This document shows, piece by piece, positions 40,993-48,865 of a DNA stretch of 64,000 bases. Under the pieces are notes generated by a model. It was given only the letters and a program-made list of their open reading frames with translations, made no database searches and was not told the origin of the DNA. The position numbers and the translations under genes are program-made. Each line of letters starts with the position of its first letter. The first letter of the stretch is position 1. Source of the stretch: Haloarcula pellucida (GTDB lineage: Archaea; Halobacteriota; Halobacteria; Halobacteriales; Haloarculaceae); the NCBI RefSeq assembly GCF_014647235.1, contig NZ_BMOU01000001.1:414262-478261 (forward strand). The letters run 5' to 3'.

Positions 40993-43900
40993 TGGTCCGC
41001 CACCTCCGAGGCGATATCGCGGAGGTCGCTGTAGTCGGGTACCAGTCCTCCCGTGCCCGGCACCGCGCTGTTCGACTCGTAGGCGTCACGCACCGTCTCG
41101 AAGTGGGTGCTGGAGACTGGGGCATCGTCGGCCCCGGCGACCGCTTCTCGGATGCTGTTCGCGACAGCGTCCCCGTCGACGAACGGGATGTCGTAGCCGT
41201 CGAAGTCGTCGTCGCCGGTGATGTCGCTTGCCGTCGGGTCGAGGACGTCGGCCTGCGAGGCGCCGTCGGGCAGGATGACGTCGATGACGTTGTTGTGGTT
41301 CCCGTTGGAGCCACCACCGAACGCGTAGCTGCCACTACTCGCCTGCACCTGACGGATACCGGCCGTTCCGAAGCCGTTGTAACTGAACATCATCGGGACG
41401 ATATCTGCCCCGCGGATGCCGGACGGGATAGTCGACTTCGGAACCGTAATCTCGATTGCGGAGAACAGGTCGACCGCTCTCGTACTCACCCCGCTGTCCG
41501 CGTCGGCGACGACGTTCCAACTCCCGTCCTCGACGACCGGAATCTTCGCGGTGCTGTTCGGGACGTCGGTACTCGAAGCGAACCCGTGTGCGACGATACG
41601 ACGGTGGTAGGCCTCCTCGAAGACGTTCTCGGCACTGCCACCGGCGTGGACGCCCTCTCGACTGTAGGTGTTCGAGTTGGCTGCACCCGTATCGCGGACG
41701 TATATCTGGATGTGCTGGAGCCCGTAGCCGTAGTCACCACCGAACGGGTCCCGAAGCTTCGGGAGATGGACGTGGAACCGGTAGTTCGACCCGTCGTCGT
41801 AGACGACCACCCGTTCCATATCGTAGTCTTCGGGGGTTATGTCGTCCGTCGAGGGGTAGCTGAACGCGTTCGCCCCGTCGGCGGACGTGGCCGGCCCGTA
41901 CGGGTCGCCGGTGTCGTCGGCCAGCGTGGCGATACGTTCGGTGTCCGTTCCGAGTTCCGCTCGGTACACCTGTGTGAACGGCAGGGTCGCGCGCGTGTCG
42001 TCGTCGTAGTAGAGCAGTTCGTCCTGCGTCTCGTCGGACCGCGGCGGGACGAGTACGTCCATGACGCGTGGCGCGTTGTCGGCGGCACCGGCTTTCGCGC
42101 CGACGATGGGGTCACTGATCCCGACGTCGTCGACGCTGTTTACGACGGGACGGAAGCCGCCGAACCGCTCGGACCCGACGACCGGAAGGACCTCCATGTC
42201 CGCGACGTTGATGTCGTCGAACGCCGCCTTCTCTACGGGCAGGATGACCGTGTTGCTGTCGCGGTTGACGAACGGATCGATGCTGACCGTTCCACTGCCG
42301 GTGGTCAGGTCGTTCCCATCACTGTCGATGGCGCTCGAAGCGAACCCGCTCACTGCGACGCGGTAGTGCCACGCCGACGCGAAGTTCGCCTGCAGGCCGA
42401 TGTCCCCGTTCTCGGTCAGGCTTCCGTCAGACCGGGTCGAGTCCCGGACCCACAGCACGAAGTAGTGCGGCGAGAAATCGCCGCCGAACACGTCGTAGAG
42501 GTTCGCGACGTCGTACTGGAAGTAGTACTTCGACTCGTCCTCGTAGATGGTGAACTTCTCGAGGTCGAACGCGCCGTCACGGAACGTCGACCCTTTCTGG
42601 CTCTCGGGGAACCCGTAGCCGGCACCGAGTCCGTCGTCGCCGGGGTCTGTGTACTCGGCGACGAGGTCGCCCGGCTGGACGGTGATACTCTGTTGGGCTA
42701 GTTGGGTGCCCGTCAATCGGTCGACCAGCGTGACCGTGTAGGAGCCCGCCTGCGTGATGTTGTAGCCAAGGGTGAACGTCTCCCCGGTCGTCGCCGAGGG
42801 TGCGAGCCGGATGTTCTCGATTGCGTCCGTCTCGCCACCGAGCTGGACGTCGATCGGCGTCCCTCCCACGAAGTCGTTGTTCCCGTCGTGTGACGCCGTG
42901 ACTTCGATGAACGACTTGCCCAGTCCCGGCTGGGTCGTAGTGAAGTTGACGCTGTCTATCGTCTGTGTCGGTTGGGCGTACGCCGAGAGGGTCGACGCCT
43001 CGTTCGACGTCGCCGGTGTCAAGCGGAGTGCGACCCCACCACTGCGCCCCATCGTCGCCAGTACCGTGTCGCCGGTGGTGACGATGGACTCGGTGTGGCG
43101 AATCGCTGTCGGGTTCGTATCGACGTCCGTCCCGGCTGCGTCGGTGTACATCTCCATCTTCCACCCGTTCGTCTTCGACGCGAGGAAGTCAAGCGGCGCC
43201 TCCACCGCGCGCCCGCTACCGTCGGTCATCGCGCCGACGTACCATTCCTCGCCCTTGCGGCGGGCAGTGACGATGTAGTCGCCGATGGACGAGTCGACGA
43301 CGACGGTCTCGTCCCAGCCACCGGCGGGCACGTCCTCGATGTACTCGAAGTCCGGTTCGGACTCGACGTTCTCGTTTGCGACCTGACTGTCGGTCAGGTC
43401 GGTGTAGGTCGCCGGGAACGGCGCGCTGGCGCCCTTCGCTGTGATGCCGACCGTGTTCACGTTGATGCCGCCGACGTCGCCCGTGAACGTGTCGCCGGAG
43501 TCGTCGTAGTCGACGACGATAGCGACGGTGTTGTCGCCCTGAGCGAGTTCGACGTCGACCGAGTGAATCTGCCAGTCGTCCCAGTAGTCGGTGAACGACG
43601 GCGAGACGGTCTGTGTCGAGCCGTTGACGTCGAGCGTGAATTGCGGGTTGCCGTTGTCGATGACTCGCTGGGCGTTCTCCGTGTCGTCGCTGGCATAGCG
43701 CAGGTGGAGCGTATAGGTGCCCGCGCTCGGGACGTTCTTCACCGTGAACGACACCTTCGACCCCGACGCCTCGCGGTTGGGGTCGACCGGGACGTAATGG
43801 GTCCCGAAGGCGTTGCGCCAGTCGTCCGCGGTGATCATTCCATCGAGCGTGCCCGACGGAGCCTGGACGTACTCGCCGACCTCGAACTCGTCGCTGATGT

Positions 43901-45833
43901 ACGCCTCGACCCGGTCTGCGGCCATCTGGATGCCCGCGTTGTACGTGGGGTACATCGCGAGTTGCTTCGCGCGGGTCGTCTGCACCTGATCACCGGTCGA
44001 GTCGTTGAACGTGATGTCGAAGATGCCGGGCTGGTAACTCGTCGGGCCGGCAAGCATCCGGGTGAACGGGAGCGTGACGTGGTGTTCCCGGCCGACGTTC
44101 GAGCCGAGCGCACCGAAGCCGTCGTACTCCTGTGCTTCGACGACTTCGCGGGCGGCGACGTTCGGATACGTGCGTCGTTCACCCGTGGGCTTGATGCCCT
44201 CGTGAATCTCCAGCATCTGGCGTTCGCCGGCAGCCTCCTCGATGACGGTCCGATGGTGGTTGACCGCCAGTTGACAGTGCTGGTTGTGGCTCGGCGTCGA
44301 CTGGTTGTCCCCGAACAGGCCGGGGTCCGAGACGTAGCCGTTCTTGATAGAGTGGATGCCGGCGTCGTCGTACTGCGAGAAGATGCCGTCGCTCAGTATC
44401 TCCGTCTCGTAGTTCGGGATGTTCCCCGACGTCTCGTTGTGGATGGTGAACTCCACGGGGTTCGAGAGGGACGACCCGTAGTTGGTCACCGTCGACACGT
44501 CGAAATCAGGGTACGAATCGGCCACGCCCATCTCCAGTGACGCGCCGGTGTCGCTGGCGTCGGACCCGTAGGAGTCCCACCCCTTGTTCCAGCCTTCGGC
44601 CAGCACGCTGTCGATGCTGTTCTGGCTGGCAAAGCGCATGTATCGTTTCATCCGCTCGGTGCGCGCCCCGTGGATGTACGCGGCCGGGTCGTTGCCGTTG
44701 TTCGATATCTCGCTGTCGGTCTTGTACTCCCACTTGGCGTTGCCGGCGATCATCGTCCACCAGATGCCGATGTACTTCTTCGGGGTCAGCCAACTCGTGT
44801 CGACGCCGCCGTTGCCGTCGCTCGGCAACGCGGAGTCGTCGCGGTCCTCGTTCAACAGCGGGATGAGCGAGGATTCCACGAGGTCTCCGGGACTCGTGGC
44901 GAACTGGATGGTCCGCCACGGCGTCGTGTTCGGTGCCTGCAGGGACGCCTTCGTGTTGTCCGGAAGCGGCGCGAGTTGCGTCGTGAAGTCCGTCCCACCG
45001 CTGTCGGACTGTGCGACGATAGAGGCCGTCGAGTAGTCGTCTAAGTTGGCCTCGTGGACGCTCATGTACGCGTTCTCGCCCGCCTTGATGGTCAGCGGGG
45101 TGTGTGCGCCGGTTCGAATCTCGTTGTCGTTGGGCCGGATGGTCCGCGTCCCGGCGTCGATTTCGCTGAGTTTCGATTCCGTGTACTCCTGCTCGAAGCG
45201 CGGATTGACGAACTCGTTTTTGATCCACCACGCCGTGTAGTCCCCCGCGAAGTTGAACTGCGTGTTCTCCGAACTGACGACGAGGGCGCCGCTGTTAGCC
45301 GCGAAGTCGTCGTCGAAGACGAACCGGAACCCGATGCCGTCGTCGAAGACCCGAAACTCGAGGTTCCCCGACCGCCCCGGACTGTTCGTCTCTTCCAGTC
45401 CGAGACGGAGGTAGTTGTAGTCCTGCGAGACGGAAGCGTACTGGTCCCACTCCGGTGTCCAGCTCTCCGTCTCGGTGCCGCTCTCGCTCCCCGTGACGGT
45501 GATGGTCGTACCAGTGCTGCCGTCTGAACCGGCGCCGAACGTCGGCTGATTCTGGAAGTCGAAGCCGAGGGTCGACGAGTCGACGTACGTCGCACCGTTG
45601 AACGCGACGCTGTACGTCGGCGTCCCCCCCGACACGTCGACAGTCACCCCGATGCTGCCATCAGGTGACGAAACCGATTGTGTGTCACTGTCGTCCCCAC
45701 CAGTGACCTGTGCGGCTACGTCCTCGGGCACGTCTTGCGTGTACGCCGCTGCTGCCAGAAGCGACGCCACGCCGCCGAGGAACTCTCGACGACCGAGAGC
45801 GTTTAGTGTTTGTTGAGATTGTCTACTAACCAT
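40989..45833 (-). CDS. giant multi-modular Tat-exported GH97 alpha-glucan hydrolase
   Basis: This 1,614-residue protein starts with a twin-arginine signal (LGRREFLGGVASLLAAAAYT, residues 13-32). Residues 50-340 are the GH97 N-terminal beta domain. The catalytic barrel (about 345-640) has KKYIGIWWTMIAG, LAEGWNKGWD and HEGIKPTGERRTYPN, matching the conserved glutamates of GH97. At the position where retaining members carry an aspartate nucleophile, this protein reads GIHSIKNGYV, with glycine, as in the inverting alpha-glucosidase subgroup. A CBM35/6-like beta domain follows (about 650-800), then the GH97 C-terminal domain (about 838-940). Two tandem copies of a glucodextranase-C/SLH-like module (about 1058-1260 and 1305-1521) and a dockerin-like acidic loop end the protein. 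It leads a two-gene operon with the propeller. Confidence 0.87.
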   Translation of the reverse strand: MVSRQSQQTLNALGRREFLGGVASLLAAAAYTQDVPEDVAAQVTGGDDSDTQSVSSPDGSIGVTVDVSGGTPTYSVAFNGATYVDSSTLGFDFQNQPTFGAGSDGSTGTTITVTGSESGTETESWTPEWDQYASVSQDYNYLRLGLEETNSPGRSGNLEFRVFDDGIGFRFVFDDDFAANSGALVVSSENTQFNFAGDYTAWWIKNEFVNPRFEQEYTESKLSEIDAGTRTIRPNDNEIRTGAHTPLTIKAGENAYMSVHEANLDDYSTASIVAQSDSGGTDFTTQLAPLPDNTKASLQAPNTTPWRTIQFATSPGDLVESSLIPLLNEDRDDSALPSDGNGGVDTSWLTPKKYIGIWWTMIAGNAKWEYKTDSEISNNGNDPAAYIHGARTERMKRYMRFASQNSIDSVLAEGWNKGWDSYGSDASDTGASLEMGVADSYPDFDVSTVTNYGSSLSNPVEFTIHNETSGNIPNYETEILSDGIFSQYDDAGIHSIKNGYVSDPGLFGDNQSTPSHNQHCQLAVNHHRTVIEEAAGERQMLEIHEGIKPTGERRTYPNVAAREVVEAQEYDGFGALGSNVGREHHVTLPFTRMLAGPTSYQPGIFDITFNDSTGDQVQTTRAKQLAMYPTYNAGIQMAADRVEAYISDEFEVGEYVQAPSGTLDGMITADDWRNAFGTHYVPVDPNREASGSKVSFTVKNVPSAGTYTLHLRYASDDTENAQRVIDNGNPQFTLDVNGSTQTVSPSFTDYWDDWQIHSVDVELAQGDNTVAIVVDYDDSGDTFTGDVGGINVNTVGITAKGASAPFPATYTDLTDSQVANENVESEPDFEYIEDVPAGGWDETVVVDSSIGDYIVTARRKGEEWYVGAMTDGSGRAVEAPLDFLASKTNGWKMEMYTDAAGTDVDTNPTAIRHTESIVTTGDTVLATMGRSGGVALRLTPATSNEASTLSAYAQPTQTIDSVNFTTTQPGLGKSFIEVTASHDGNNDFVGGTPIDVQLGGETDAIENIRLAPSATTGETFTLGYNITQAGSYTVTLVDRLTGTQLAQQSITVQPGDLVAEYTDPGDDGLGAGYGFPESQKGSTFRDGAFDLEKFTIYEDESKYYFQYDVANLYDVFGGDFSPHYFVLWVRDSTRSDGSLTENGDIGLQANFASAWHYRVAVSGFASSAIDSDGNDLTTGSGTVSIDPFVNRDSNTVILPVEKAAFDDINVADMEVLPVVGSERFGGFRPVVNSVDDVGISDPIVGAKAGAADNAPRVMDVLVPPRSDETQDELLYYDDDTRATLPFTQVYRAELGTDTERIATLADDTGDPYGPATSADGANAFSYPSTDDITPEDYDMERVVVYDDGSNYRFHVHLPKLRDPFGGDYGYGLQHIQIYVRDTGAANSNTYSREGVHAGGSAENVFEEAYHRRIVAHGFASSTDVPNSTAKIPVVEDGSWNVVADADSGVSTRAVDLFSAIEITVPKSTIPSGIRGADIVPMMFSYNGFGTAGIRQVQASSGSYAFGGGSNGNHNNVIDVILPDGASQADVLDPTASDITGDDDFDGYDIPFVDGDAVANSIREAVAGADDAPVSSTHFETVRDAYESNSAVPGTGGLVPDYSDLRDIASEVADQ

Positions 45834-46186
45834 TTCCACCTCAGTAAGACGAGTTGTGCAACATAAATCCAACGGTTATGTTCGATTATGACAGTCTAGG
45901 ACCGGCACAGAAATAAAATATCGATGACAAAAATCCGAAACCGTCGGAGGTGAGCGGTCGCTTTCGCAATTGAGTCGTAGCAACGTCGGCGGAGACGCGT
46001 CTGCCGCCCTACTTCGACTCAATCACGTGCGAGCGATAGCACAAGAGAGGGTGTCAGAAGGCAGTCGGGACGCGGGCGACTCCGACGGGGGTGAGTACCG
46101 CAATGCCGATCAGCCTCTGGCGGCCGCCGAGGTCGGTCGGGTACGTCGCGAGTTGCTCCGCGCGGTATCACACACCGGGGTGGTGT
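45834..46186. other. 353-bp gap with an AT-rich promoter region and a hairpin; no gene supported
   Basis: The part next to the GH97 start (about 45840-45960) is AT-rich and holds its promoter. A nested inverted repeat at 45969-46023 has arms attgagtcgtag and ctacttcgactcaat (the right arm has a three-base insertion), with an inner ggcgg/ccgcc stem around agacgcgtct. It sits downstream of the ABC-2 permease stop on the minus strand, where it could end that transcript. Reading frames in the remainder have no recognisable protein. Confidence 0.5.
45862..45867 (-). promoter_or_regulatory. TATA box of the GH97 gene
   Basis: The plus-strand cataaa (tttatg on the minus strand) ends about 28 bases from the start codon at 45833. 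A possible ribosome-binding sequence gaggtgg lies between, within a few bases of the ATG. Confidence 0.5.
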
Positions 46187-46927
46187 TCAGTCGGTCCGCG
46201 GGAGGAGTCGCGCACCGACGAGGAACCCGACGACGGCACACGCCGTCAGGACGGCGAGCGGGACCAGCGAGTCGCCGACCCCGGTCGTCACCGCCCGTAC
46301 GCCGCGCGAGAAGTACGTCAGCGGCGAGAGCCACGTCGGAAGCCACGCTGGCAGGAGCGACGGCGGCACGAACGTCTCCGAGAGGAAGAGTAGGGGGAGC
46401 GCGATGCCGTTGCTCGCAGAGATGACGCCGTCCTGTGAGTCGGCCAGACTCCCGAGCATCGCGCCCACGCCACAGAACAGCGCCACGCCGAGGACGACGA
46501 ACGGGACCAACAGCGGCGAGAACGCTATCTCCGCCCCGGTGAGGACGACCATCAGGCCCAACAGGACGATGCCAGCGAGGCCGATGATGACGACGTTGAC
46601 GAGCGTCTGGGCGAGGAGCCACTCGGGCCGGGTCAACGGCGTCGTCGCCAGTTTCTCGAAGCGGTTCCCGTCGCGGTGTCGTGCGACTTCGCTTCCGACC
46701 CGGGAGAGCGGCGTGAACAGGACGACGACGGCGAGGTAGCCCGGCGCGTAGTAGGCCGGCGGTTCGGTGAACAGACCGCCACCGCCGGGTCGAGTCTGGA
46801 CGAGGACGCCGAAGATGACGACGATGATGAGCGGGAAGAAAAACGTGAAGAAGACGGCGGTCCGCCGACGCAGGAACGCCAGCGCCGCCGCGCGAGACTC
46901 CGCGCGAAGTCGTCCCAGTCTGCTCAT
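46187..46927 (-). CDS. ABC-2 type transporter permease
   Basis: The 246-residue protein has six predicted helices of the ABC-2 permease family: TFFFPLIIVVIFGVLVQ, YYAPGYLAVVVLFTPLSRV, TLVNVVIIGLAGIVLLGLMV, LVPFVVLGVALFCGVGAML, ISASNGIALPLLFLSETFVP and AVLTACAVVGFLVGARLL. The cytosolic block FEKLATTPLTRPEWLLAQ between helices 2 and 3 is family-typical. It begins four bases (ATGA) before the end of the ATPase gene at 46924, so the two form one exporter. The exported substrate is unknown; drug or lipid export is common for this family. Confidence 0.9.
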   Translation of the reverse strand: MSRLGRLRAESRAAALAFLRRRTAVFFTFFFPLIIVVIFGVLVQTRPGGGGLFTEPPAYYAPGYLAVVVLFTPLSRVGSEVARHRDGNRFEKLATTPLTRPEWLLAQTLVNVVIIGLAGIVLLGLMVVLTGAEIAFSPLLVPFVVLGVALFCGVGAMLGSLADSQDGVISASNGIALPLLFLSETFVPPSLLPAWLPTWLSPLTYFSRGVRAVTTGVGDSLVPLAVLTACAVVGFLVGARLLPRTD

Positions 46928-47865
46928 CGGGCACCCCCCGCCGTCGCCTCGTCACCGCGCGGTTCGCCGCCACGGCCGACGCCCGTGCCGGTCAGTTCGA
47001 GGTAGACGGCTTCGAGGTCCGGCTCTGTCCACGTCAGACTGTCGTAGCCGACGCCCGCCGCGTCGAGTTCGTCGACGACGCTCCCGATGGACTCGGGGCG
47101 TACGCCGTAGACGACGAGCGTTCCGTTTCGGAGCGCGGTCCGAGCGGGGTAGTCGATGGCGTCCGGCACCCCTTCGTCGAAGGTGCCGTCGACGAGCAGC
47201 TGGCTGTCACCGCCGTGGTCGGCTATCAGCGTCTCCGGGTCGTCGAGCGCGACGAGTCGCCCCTCCGAGAGCAGGCCGACCCGGTCCGCGAGTCGCCGCG
47301 CCTCCTCCATGTAGTGTGTCGTCACGACGATCGTGACGCCGCGGTCGGCCAACCCCTCCAGCAGGTCCCAGAGTGACTGCCGACCGGCGGGGTCGATGCC
47401 AGTCGTCGGTTCGTCCAGAAACAGCAGGTCCGGGTCGTTGATGAGCGCCGTCGCCACGCAGGTCCGGCGCTGTTGCCCACCAGAGAGGTTCTCGTAGGTG
47501 GTGTCTGCGGTGTCGGCGAGTCCAACGTCCGCGAGCACGGCGTCTACGTCCCGGGTCTCGTCGTACAGCCCCGCGTAGTAGGCGACGAGTTCGCGAGCAG
47601 TGAGACGCTCGTGCGGTGAAAACGACTGTGGCAGCAGGCCGATACGGTCCCGCTCGACGGCGGTCGGCGGCGTCCCGAACAACTCGACGCGGCCCTCGGC
47701 GTCGGTCGTCCCTGTCAGGGCCCGAACGAGTGTCGTCTTTCCGGCCCCGTTCGGCCCGACGAGCGCCAGCACTTCTCCCGCCGTCGCGGAGAGCGACACG
47801 CCGTCGAGCGCGACGGTGTCGCCGTACGCCCGGCGGACGTCCTCGGCGACCAGTACCTCGTCCAT
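46924..47865 (-). CDS. ABC transporter ATP-binding protein (ABC-2 partner)
   Basis: The 313-residue ATPase has Walker A GPNGAGKTTLVRALTG (about residue 37), Q-loop LLPQSF, signature LSGGQQRR (about 130), Walker B LLFLDEPTTGID (about 152) and H-loop TTHYME. The extra C-terminal 90 residues form the regulatory domain seen in DrrA/CcmA-like ATPases (DLEAVYLELTG). It works with the permease encoded immediately downstream. No other transport genes are adjacent. The gene is preceded by a short gap before the Rdx gene, read in the same direction. Confidence 0.93.
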   Translation of the reverse strand: MDEVLVAEDVRRAYGDTVALDGVSLSATAGEVLALVGPNGAGKTTLVRALTGTTDAEGRVELFGTPPTAVERDRIGLLPQSFSPHERLTARELVAYYAGLYDETRDVDAVLADVGLADTADTTYENLSGGQQRRTCVATALINDPDLLFLDEPTTGIDPAGRQSLWDLLEGLADRGVTIVVTTHYMEEARRLADRVGLLSEGRLVALDDPETLIADHGGDSQLLVDGTFDEGVPDAIDYPARTALRNGTLVVYGVRPESIGSVVDELDAAGVGYDSLTWTEPDLEAVYLELTGTGVGRGGEPRGDEATAGGAR

Positions 47866-47914
47866 ACCCCACCGTCGGGTACCGCCGCCGAAAGCCGTTC
47901 CGCTCTGTCTGCGG

Positions 47915-48145
47915 TTACAGTCGGTCCCGCACGCGACGGACGATGTCGTCGACGTCGTAGTCGTGCTCGTCCTTGTCGTACACTGTCTCGCCCTCGACGT
48001 CGACGCGGAACACGCCGTGGTCGCCCATCACGAGACTCATCCGGTCCAGTTCACCCTCGACGCCGTTCAAGATGGCTCGCTCTACGTCTAACGCACGCTC
48101 GCGGAACCCACACGGGACGCAGTATTCGATGCTGACTTCGCTCAT
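47915..48145 (-). CDS. Rdx (SelW-like) family thioredoxin-fold protein
   Basis: The 76-residue protein opens MSEVSIEYCVPCGFRERALD with the family redox motif CVPC (residues 9-12), and ends DKDEHDYDVDDIVRRVRDRL, matching the Rdx/SelW/SelT group in length and C-terminal helix. The middle block GDHGVFRVDVEGETVYDK contains the two central beta strands. Such proteins are thought to use the CxxC pair in thiol redox reactions; the partner is unknown. The ATG at 48145 fits the first strand; a longer start would add non-family residues. Confidence 0.85.
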   Translation of the reverse strand: MSEVSIEYCVPCGFRERALDVERAILNGVEGELDRMSLVMGDHGVFRVDVEGETVYDKDEHDYDVDDIVRRVRDRL

Positions 48146-48178
48146 ACCCGGGCTTCGAGGGCCGGGCACAAAACGGCT

Positions 48179-48865
48179 TCAGTTCCGGAGGCGGCCGACC
48201 AGCGTCACGTCGAACCGGTGGGCGGCGTACAGCAGCCCCACCGACACGAGGTAGACCAGCGTGGACGTGCCGTAGGACTGGGCCATCGCCGCCTGATACA
48301 GCGCACCCCCGACGCCGAGGGCACCGCCGACGACCGAAGCCACGATCGGGAGAACACAGCTCACACAGGAGAACAGACCGAGGATGCCGCCGGCCAGACC
48401 CCCGCTCGCGTCCAGCACGGTTACGTACAGTAGGTACGCCAGCGAGAGGTAGCCCGCGACTTTCCAGGGCAGGACCACCGCCGCGAGCGTCGTGCCGCTG
48501 TACACCAGACCCGGCGAGAACCCGGGCGGGGCCGCGAGAATCCACCTGAGGCCGGTCCCTTGCCCCCCGGTCCCGAACACGCCGCCCACGTACGCCAGTA
48601 CGAGCCAGTAGCCGACCGCGACGGCGAAAGCCGCCCCCTTGCGCCGCGCCGACGCCGTCGGCGGGCGAACCGTCGCGAACACGAGCGCGGCCGCGTTCAA
48701 CCAGACGAACGGGAACGCCAGCGTGACCGGGTCCGTGGTCGGTGCGTCAGCGAGGCTCACGTAGGCAAGCACCAGCAAGACCTCGGTGTTGAGAACGGCA
48801 CCCCACCGGACGAGCGTCTCCTGATCGGGCAAACCGTCGGCGAGGGTCGCGGTGGTCGTGCTCAT
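48179..48865 (-). CDS. membrane protein of unknown function next to ctaB
   Basis: The 228-residue protein has about seven hydrophobic helices, from VLNTEVLLVLAYVSLAD to STLVYLVSVGLLYAAHRF. Between helices 5 and 6 lies LGLFSCVSCVLPIVASVVGG, where the two cysteines two residues apart sit inside or beside the membrane and could be redox-active or bind metal. It overlaps the ctaB stop by ATGA, so it is co-translated with heme O synthase. In haloarchaea a gene of this type commonly follows ctaB, pointing to a role in oxidase or heme assembly; this is inferred from position. Confidence 0.7.
   Translation of the reverse strand: MSTTTATLADGLPDQETLVRWGAVLNTEVLLVLAYVSLADAPTTDPVTLAFPFVWLNAAALVFATVRPPTASARRKGAAFAVAVGYWLVLAYVGGVFGTGGQGTGLRWILAAPPGFSPGLVYSGTTLAAVVLPWKVAGYLSLAYLLYVTVLDASGGLAGGILGLFSCVSCVLPIVASVVGGALGVGGALYQAAMAQSYGTSTLVYLVSVGLLYAAHRFDVTLVGRLRN

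Noticed and set aside
40992-44540. Two long plus-strand frames (569 and 522 residues) opposite the GH97 gene
   Set aside because: They are shadows of GC-rich codon bias, rich in Arg/Val/Asp without domains, while the minus strand encodes recognisable GH97 blocks throughout.
45970-46425. Plus-strand frame of 151 residues between GH97 and the ABC-2 permease
   Set aside because: It runs antisense into the permease gene, is rich in Arg/Ala, and its start lies within a strong hairpin. No features support translation.
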